This document shows positions 56,993-64,000 of a stretch of 64,000 nucleotides of DNA, in pieces. The notes beneath the pieces are model-generated. The model searched no databases. It had not been told where the DNA came from and saw only the letters and a list, made by a program, of their open reading frames with translations. The stretch lies in assembly GCA_963680875.1 (NCBI GenBank), contig OY804586.1, positions 57,074,203 through 57,138,202 on the forward strand, read 5' to 3'. Within the stretch, counting starts at the first letter, position 1. Each line of letters starts with the position of its first letter. Source of the DNA: Bathymodiolus brooksi (Eukaryota > Mollusca > Bivalvia > Mytilida > Modiolidae). The translations under genes and the position numbers were made by a program.

Positions 56993-58213
56993 TGTTATTT
57001 TCATAAACCCAAGGAATACAGCTTCATTTTGTTTATTATTATCCATACACCTAGGGGAATACAGCTTTATTTGTTTGTTATTTTCCATACACACAGAGGA
57101 ATACAGCTTTATTTGTTTCTTATTTTCCATACACCCAGGTTAATACAGTTTTATTTGTCTCTTATGTCCATATAAAAAGGGGAATCCAGCTTCATTTGTC
57201 TGTTATATTTCATACACCCAGGGCAATACAGCTTCATTTGTTTTATATTTTCCATGCACCCAGGGGAATACAGCTCAATTTGTTATTTTCCATACACACA
57301 GGGTAATACAGCTTCATGTGTTTCTTAATTTCCATACTCATAGGGTAATATAGCTTCATTTGTCTGTTATTGTCCATACAGCCAGGTTAATACAGCTTCA
57401 TTTGTTTGTTGTATCCTTAGACCCAGGGTAATACAGCTTCATTTGTTTGGTATTTTCATAAACCCAGAGGAATACATCTTCATTTTAAAAAAAATTATTA
57501 TACATACACCTATGAGAATACAGCTCCATTTGTTTGTTATTAACCATACACACAGGGTAGTATATGTTCATTTGTTTGTTATTGTCCATACACCCTGGGT
57601 AAAACAGCCTCATTTGTCTGTTATTGTCCATACACCCAAGGTAATACAGCTGCATATATCTGTTATTGTCCATACACCCAGGGGAATACAGCTTCATTTG
57701 TTTGTTATTTTCCATACACCTAGGGTAATACAGCTTCATTTGTCTGTTATTTTCCATACACACAGGGAATACAGCACCATTATTCTGTTATTGTCCATAC
57801 ACACAAGGTAATACAGCTTCATTTGTCTGTTATTTTCATAAACCCAGGGAATACAGCTTCATTTTTTTTTATTATTATTATCCATACCCCTAGGGGAATA
57901 CAGCTTTATTTGTTATTTTCCATACACACAGTGGAATACAGCTGTATTTGTTTGTTATTTTCCATACACCCAGGTTAATACAGTTTTATTTGTCTGTTAT
58001 GTCCATACAAACAGAGGAATCCAGCTTCATTTGTCTCTTATTGTCCATACACCTAGGGTAATACAGCTTCATTTGTTTGTTATTTTCCATACACCCAAGG
58101 GAATACAGCTCCATTTGTTTGTTATTTTCCATACACCCAGGGGAATACAGCTTCAGTTGTCTGTTATTGTCCATACACCCAGGATAATACAGCTTCATTT
58201 GTCTGTAATGCAC

Positions 58214-58369
58214 AATAGTGTCCTATGACATTTTGTCCTGTTGTGTTATATTTCAAATGGAAAACCTTTAATGGACCGAAAGGAGTCATCACTGTGCTTT
58301 ATTCCGTCCTCGGACTTTATCATAGGAGTCAATTATAAAAGAGGACAGTATTCCATGGCGGACACTATT
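58214..58369 (+). mobile_element. TIR foldback element, full length (duplicate of 51478 copy)
   Basis: Lies 6,736 bp from the 51478 copy, with the same CTATGACATTTTG variant and intact ends. Confidence 0.77.
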
Positions 58370-60395
58370 TATTGATACAAATGCCCATACACGCAGAGGA
58401 ACACAGCTGCATTTGTTTGTTATTTTCCATACACCCATGGGAATACAGCTCGATTTGTTCGTTATCTTCCATACACTGAGAGTAATACAGCTCCATTTTT
58501 CTCTTATTGTCCATGCACACAGGGTAATATAGCTTCATTTGTCTCTCATTGTCCATACACCCAGTGGAATACTGCTTCATTTGTCTGTTATTGCCCTTAC
58601 ACCCAGGGTAATACAGCTTCATTTGTCTGTTATTGTCCATAAACCCGTGGGAATACAGCTTCATTTGTTTGTTATTTTCCTTAAACCCAGGGGAATACAG
58701 CTTCATTTGTCGGTTATTGTCTATACACCCAGGGGAATACAGCTTCATTTGTATTTTATTATCCATACAACCAGTGGAATACAGCTTTGTATGATATTTG
58801 ACATACACCAAGGTTAATACAGTTTTATATTTTTTTGCTATGTCCATAAAAACAGGGGAATCCAGCTTCATTTGTTTGTTATTTCCCATGCACCCAGTTG
58901 AATACAGCTCCATTTGTTTGTTATTTTCCATACGCACAGAAGGATACAGCTCCATTTGTTTGCTATTGTCCATACACCCAGGGACAAAGAGCTTCATTTG
59001 TGTTTTTTCCATACACACAGGGAATACAGCTTAATTTTATTTGTTATTTTCCATACACACAGGGTAATACCGCTTCATATGTTTCTTATTGTCCATGCAC
59101 CCAGGGGAATACAGTTTTATTTGTTTGTTATTGTTCATGCACCCAGGGGAATACAGCTCCATTTGTTTTTATCGTCTATACTCCCAGGGTAATACAGCTT
59201 CATTTGTTTGATATTTTCCATGCACGCAGGGGAATACAGTTTCATTTGTCTGTTATTTTCCATACACACAGTATAATACATCTCCATTTGTCTGTTATTT
59301 TCCATACACCCAGGGGAATACAGCTTCTTTTGTCTGTTATTGTCTATACACCCAGGGGAATACATCTTCCTCTTTCTGTTATTTTCAATAAACTCACCTG
59401 GGTAATGCAGCTTCATTTGTTTGTTATTTTCTATACACACAGGGAAATAGAGCTTCACTTGTTTGTTTTTCCATACACACAGGGCTATATAGCTTCATAT
59501 GTTTGTTATTGTCCATGCACACATGGGAATACGGCTTCATGTGTTTGTCATTGTCCATACAGCCAGGTTAATACAGCTTCATTTGTTTGTTGTATCCTTA
59601 GACCCAGGGTAATACAGCTTCATTTGTTTGTTATTTTCATACACCCAGAGGAATACATCTTCATTTTAAAAAAAATTATTATACATACACCTATGAGACT
59701 ACAGCTCCATTTGTTTGTTATTAACCATACACACAGGGTAGTATATGTTCATTTGTTTGTTATTGTCCATACACCCTGGGTAAAACAGCCTCATTTGTCT
59801 GTTATTGTCCATACACCCAAGGTAATACAGCTGCATATGTCTGTTATTGTCCATACACCCAGGGGAATACAGCTTCATTTGTTTGTTATTTTCCATACAC
59901 CTAGGGTAATACAGCTTCATTTGTCTGTTATTTTCCATGCACACAGGGAATACAGCACCATTATTCTGTTATTGTCCATACACACAAGGTAATACAGCTT
60001 CATTTGTCTGTTATTTTCATAAACCCATGGAATACAGCTTCATTTTTTTTTTATTATTATTATCCATACCCCTAGGGGAATACAGCTTTATTTGTTATTT
60101 TCCATACACACAGTGGAATACAGCTTTATTTGTTTGTTATTTTCCATACACCCAGGTTAATACAGTTTTATTTGTCTGTTATGTCCATACAAACAGGGGA
60201 ATCCAGTTTCATTTGTCTGTTATTGTCCATACACCTAGGGTAATACAGCTTCATTTGTTTGTTATTTTCCATACACCCAAGGGAATACAGCTCCATTTGT
60301 TTGTTATTTTCCATACACCCAGGGGAATACAGCTTCAGTTGTCTGTTATTGTCCATACACCCAGGATAATACAGCTTCGTTTGTCTGTAATGCAC

Positions 60396-60551
60396 AATAG
60401 TGTCCTATGACATTTTGTCCTGTTGTGTTATATTTCAAATGGAAAACCTTTAATGGACCGAAAGGAGTCATCACTGTGCTTTATTCCGTCCTCGGACTTT
60501 ATCATAGGAGTCAATAATAAAAGAGGACAGTATTCCATGGCGGACACTATT
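60396..60551 (+). mobile_element. TIR foldback element, full length (duplicate of 53660 copy)
   Basis: Lies 6,736 bp from the 53660 copy and shares its GTCAATAATAAAAG variant. Confidence 0.77.
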
Positions 60552-61267
60552 TATTGATACAAATGCCCATACACGCAGAGGAACACAGCTTCATTTGTTT
60601 GTTATTTTCCATACACCCATGGGAATACAGCTCGATTTGTTCGTTATCTTCCATACACAGAGAGTAATACAGCTCCATTTTTCTCTTATTGTCCATGCAC
60701 ACAGGGTAATATAGCTTCATTTGTCTCTCATTGTCCATACACACAGTGTAATACAGCTTCATTTGTCTGTTATTGTCCATACACCCAGTGGAATACTGCT
60801 TCATTTGTCTGTTATTACCCTTACACCCAGTGTAATACAGCTTCATTTGTCTGTTATTGTCCATAAACCCGGGGGAATACAGCTTCATTTGTTTGTTATT
60901 TTCCTTAAACCGAGGGGAATACAGCTTCATTTGTCGGTTATTGTCTATACACCCAGGGGAATACAGCTTCATTTGTATTTTATTATCCATACAACCAGTG
61001 GAATACAGCTTCATTTATCTGGTATTGTCCATACACCCAGGGTAATACAGCTTCATTTGTCTGTTATTGTCCATACACCCAGGGGAATACAGCTTCATTT
61101 GTTTGTTATTTTCGTTACACCCAAGGGAATAAAGCTTCATTTTTTCCTATACACCCAGGATAATACAGCTTCATTTGACTGTCATATTCCATACACACCG
61201 GGAATACAGCACCATTTTTCTGTTATTGTCCATACACAAAAGGTAATACAGCTTCATGTGTCTGTTA

Positions 61268-61317
61268 TCATAGGGGTCAATTATAAAAGAGGACAGTATT
61301 TCATGGCCGACACTATT
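61268..61317 (+). mobile_element. TIR foldback element, right-end fragment (duplicate of 54532)
   Basis: Same 50-bp fragment and break as at 40131 and 54532, carried in the second 6.7-kb copy. Confidence 0.84.
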
Positions 61318-62040
61318 TAATGATGCAATTGTTGATACCCCCAGAGGAACACAGCTTCATTTGTTTGTTATTTTCCATACACCCATGAGAATACAGCTCG
61401 ATTTGTTTGTTATTTTCCATACACACAGGGTAATTCAGCTTCATTTTTCTGTTTTGTCCATACATCCAAGGTAATACAGCTTCATTTGTCTGTTATTGTC
61501 CATAAACCCAGGGTAAATCAGCTTCTTTTGACTGTTATTTTCCATACACACAGGGAATACAGCATCATTTTTCTGTTATTGTCCATACACACAAGGTGAT
61601 ACAGCTTCATCTGTCTTATTTTCATAAACCCAGGGAATAGATCTTCATTTTTTTTTTATTATTATCCATACACCTAGGGGAATACAGTTTTTGTTTGTTA
61701 TTTTCCATACACACAGAGGAATATAGGTTTATTCGTTTGTTATTTTCTATACACTCAGGTTAATACAGTTTTATTTGTTTGCTATGTCCATACAAACAGG
61801 GGAATCAAGCTTCATGTGTTTGTTATATTCCATACACACAGGGTAATACAGCTTCATTTGTTTTTTATTTTCCATACACCCAGGGGAATACAGCTCCATT
61901 TGTTTGTTATTTTCCATACACACAGGGTACTACAGCTTCATTTGTTTGTTATTTTCCATACACCCAGGGTAATACAGCTGCATTTGTCTGTTATTGTCCA
62001 TACACCCAGGATAATACAGCTTCATTTGTCTGAAAAGCAA

Positions 62041-62196
62041 AATAGTGTCCTATGAAATGTTGTCCTGTTGTACTATATTTCAAATGGAAAACCTTTAATG
62101 GACCGACTGGAGTCATCACTGCGCTTTATTCCGTCCTCGAACTTTATCATAGGAGTCAATTATAAAACAGGACAGTATTTCATGGCGGACACTATT
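62041..62196 (+). mobile_element. TIR foldback element, full length (duplicate of 55305 copy)
   Basis: Lies 6,736 bp from the 55305 copy with the same AAAACAGGACAG variant and intact ends. Confidence 0.77.
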
Positions 62197-62753
62197 TAAT
62201 GATGTAATTGTTGATACCTCCAGAGGAACACAGCTTCATTTGTTTGTTATTTTCCATACACCCATGAGAATACAGCCCGGTTTGTTTGTTATTTTCCATA
62301 CACACAGGGTAATACAGCTTCATTTTTCTGTTATTGTCCATACATCCAAGGTAATACAGCTTTATTTGTCTGTTATTGTCCATACAGCCAGAGTAAAACA
62401 GCTTCTTTTGACTGTTATTTTCCATACACACTGGGAATACAGCACCATTTTTCTGTTATTGTCCATACACACGAGGTGATACAGCTTCATCTGTCTTATT
62501 TTCATAAACCCAGGGAATACAGCTTTATTTGTTTGTTATTTTCCATACACACAAGGGAAACAGCTTTATTTGTATGATATTTGACATACACCAAGGTTAA
62601 TACAGTTTTATATTTTTTTGTTATGTCCATAAAAACAGGGGAATCCAGCTTCATTTGTTTGTTATTTCCCATGCACCCAGTTGAATACAGCTCCATTTGT
62701 TTGTTATTTTCCATATACCCAGGATAATACAGCTTCATTTGTCTGTAAAGCAA

Positions 62754-62889
62754 AATAGTGTCCTATGAAATGTTGTCCTGTTGTGCTATATTTCAAATGA
62801 AAAACCTTTAATGGACCTATTTTCCGTCCTCGAACTTTATCATAGGAGTCAATTATAAAAGAGGACAGTATTTCATGGCGGACACTATT
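62754..62889 (+). mobile_element. TIR foldback element, internally deleted (duplicate of 56018)
   Basis: Carries the same 136-bp deleted form as at 41659 and 56018, 6,736 bp from the latter. Confidence 0.77.
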
Positions 62890-63474
62890 TAATGATACAA
62901 TTGTTGATACACCCAGAGGTACACAGCTTCATTTGTTTGTTATTTTCCATACACACAGGGCAATACAGCTTCATTTTTCTGTTATTGTCCATACACACAG
63001 GGTAATACAGCTTCATTTTGTCTGTTATTGTCCATACACACATGGTTTTACAGCTTCATTTTCTGTTATTGTCCATACACACAGGGTAATACAGCTTCAT
63101 TTTGTCTGTTATTGTCCATACACACATAGTAATACAGCTTCATTTTCTGTTATTGTCCATACACACAGGGTAATACAGCTTCATTTGTCTGTTATTGTCC
63201 ATACACACATGGTAATACAGCTTCATTTGTCTGTTATTGTCCATACACCCAAGATAATACAGCTTCATTTGTCTGTTATTGTCCATACACCCAGTGGAAT
63301 ACAGCTTCATTTGTCTGTTATTGTCCCTACACCCAGGGTAATCCAGCTTCATTTGTCTGTTATTGTCCATACACCCAGGGGAATACAGCTTCATTTGTTA
63401 GTTATTTTCCTTACACCCAAGGGAATAACGCTTCATTTTTTCCAATACACCTAGGGTAATAGAGCTTCATTTGA

Positions 63475-63643
63475 CTGTTATTTTCCATACACACAGGGAA
63501 TACAGCACCATTTTTCTGTTATTGTTCAATACACACAAGGTAATACAGCTTCATTTGTTTGTTATTTTCCATACACACAGGGAATACAGCACCATTTTTC
63601 TGTTATTGTTCAATACACACAAGGTAATACAGCTTCATTTTTC
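63475..63643 (+). repeat. 84-bp dimer, two copies
   Basis: This is the equivalent of the three-copy block at 56.7-57.0 kb, with GGGAATACAG at about 63496 and 63580. The one-dimer difference accounts for the change of offset between the two 6.7-kb copies. Confidence 0.85.
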
Positions 63644-64000
63644 TGTTATTTTTATAAACCCAAGGAATACAGCTTCATTTTGTTTATTATTATCCATACA
63701 CCTAGGGGAATACAGCTTTATTTGTTTGTTATTTTCCATACACACAGAGGAATACAGCTTTATTTGTTTCTTATTTTCCATACACCCAGGTTAATACAGT
63801 TTTATTTGTCTCTTATGTCCATATAAAAAGGGGAATCCAGCTTCATTTGTCTGTTATATTTCATACACCCAGGGCAATACAGCTTCATTTGTTTTATATT
63901 TTCCATGCACCCAGGGGAATACAGCTCAATTTGTTATTTTCCATACACACAGGGTAATACAGCTTCATGTGTTTCTTAATTTCCATACTCATAGGGTAAT

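Larger units (their letters stand above)
33889..64000 (+). repeat. 42-bp minisatellite/satellite array with embedded TIR elements
   Basis: From TTTTTCATGCACACAGGG at about 33889 to the window end, the sequence is a head-to-tail array of a 42-bp unit. Its cores are CATACACCCAGGGG (or CACACAGGG) and ATACAGCTTCATTTG, joined by TCTGTTATTGTC or TTTGTTATTTTC. A typical unit is about 43% GC, clearly different from the first array. Because 42 = 14 codons and the consensus has no stop in the three plus frames and one minus frame, long ORFs appear on both strands. The plus strand gives repeats like TPRGIQLHLSVIVH and the minus strand repeats like MDNNRQMKLYSPGC. These switch frame at units of 40, 41 or 43 bp, overlap one another, and lack any non-repeat start or end. 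I treat them as a by-product of the period, not as genes. Interruptions are the TIR elements listed separately and T-rich units with TTATTATTATCC. Confidence 0.96.
50633..64000 (+). repeat. 6,736-bp higher-order repeat, two tandem copies
   Basis: Copy one is 50633-57368 and copy two 57369 to the window end. The offset of 6,736 bp is constant for more than 6 kb and applies to every TIR element and nearly every base. Visible exceptions are a few substitutions (for example near 52,936), a single-base loss near 63,440, and one 84-bp dimer present three times at 56,740-56,990 but twice at 63,480-63,650. After these, position 64000 corresponds to 57349, about 20 bp short of the copy end. The window therefore stops almost exactly at the next possible copy junction. 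Confidence 0.93.

Noticed and set aside
1..64000. Telomeric or known centromeric satellite identity
   Set aside because: Neither unit resembles a telomere repeat or a CENP-B box, and no named satellite family is recognised. Chromosomal position cannot be told from the sequence.

Overview
This window is almost entirely tandem-repeat DNA. I found no protein-coding, rRNA or tRNA gene and no CRISPR array that I can support. Two unrelated minisatellite/satellite arrays, each about 30 kb or more and each running off one window edge, are separated by about 385 bp of non-repetitive sequence. Arrays of this size, layered higher-order duplication and a short terminal-inverted-repeat element point to a eukaryotic nuclear genome, most plausibly an animal. 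The sequence does not fix the taxon.

Region 1 (1-33503): a head-to-tail array of a 31-bp, AT-rich, G-poor unit, roughly 1,080 copies in one orientation. The core is CACTCCTCCAATACAATT followed by an A-rich tail. It is organised into higher-order repeats. A 1,288-bp core segment occurs five times in the first 9 kb. Two blocks of 4,372 and 4,185 bp are tandem. Further duplications of about 1,993, 1,950 and 650 bp follow. A 2,100-bp higher-order repeat is present about three times at 24.9-31.1 kb, nearly identical and in exact register. The last ~600 bp of the array is more divergent.

Region 2 (33504-33888): unique, non-repetitive spacer with a short hairpin at its left edge and one 29-codon ORF. 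No gene is recognised.

Region 3 (33889-64000): a head-to-tail array of a 42-bp unit (cores CATACACCCAGGGG and ATACAGCTTCATTTG). Forty-two is divisible by three and the consensus lacks stops in four of six frames, so the array throws up many long but spurious ORFs on both strands. Higher-order duplications of 588 bp, ~3.2 kb, ~2.18 kb and 6,736 bp are visible. From 40.1 kb onward the array carries 17 copies (14 complete or internally deleted, 3 right-end fragments) of a ~156-bp foldback element with terminal inverted repeats. The copies sit in the same place relative to the 42-bp unit and were evidently amplified with it.

The most interesting signal is this MITE-like element locked into a large satellite, multiplied by segmental amplification rather than by independent transposition. 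The near-identity of the 6.7-kb blocks suggests the region is still turning over, or contains an assembly duplication.
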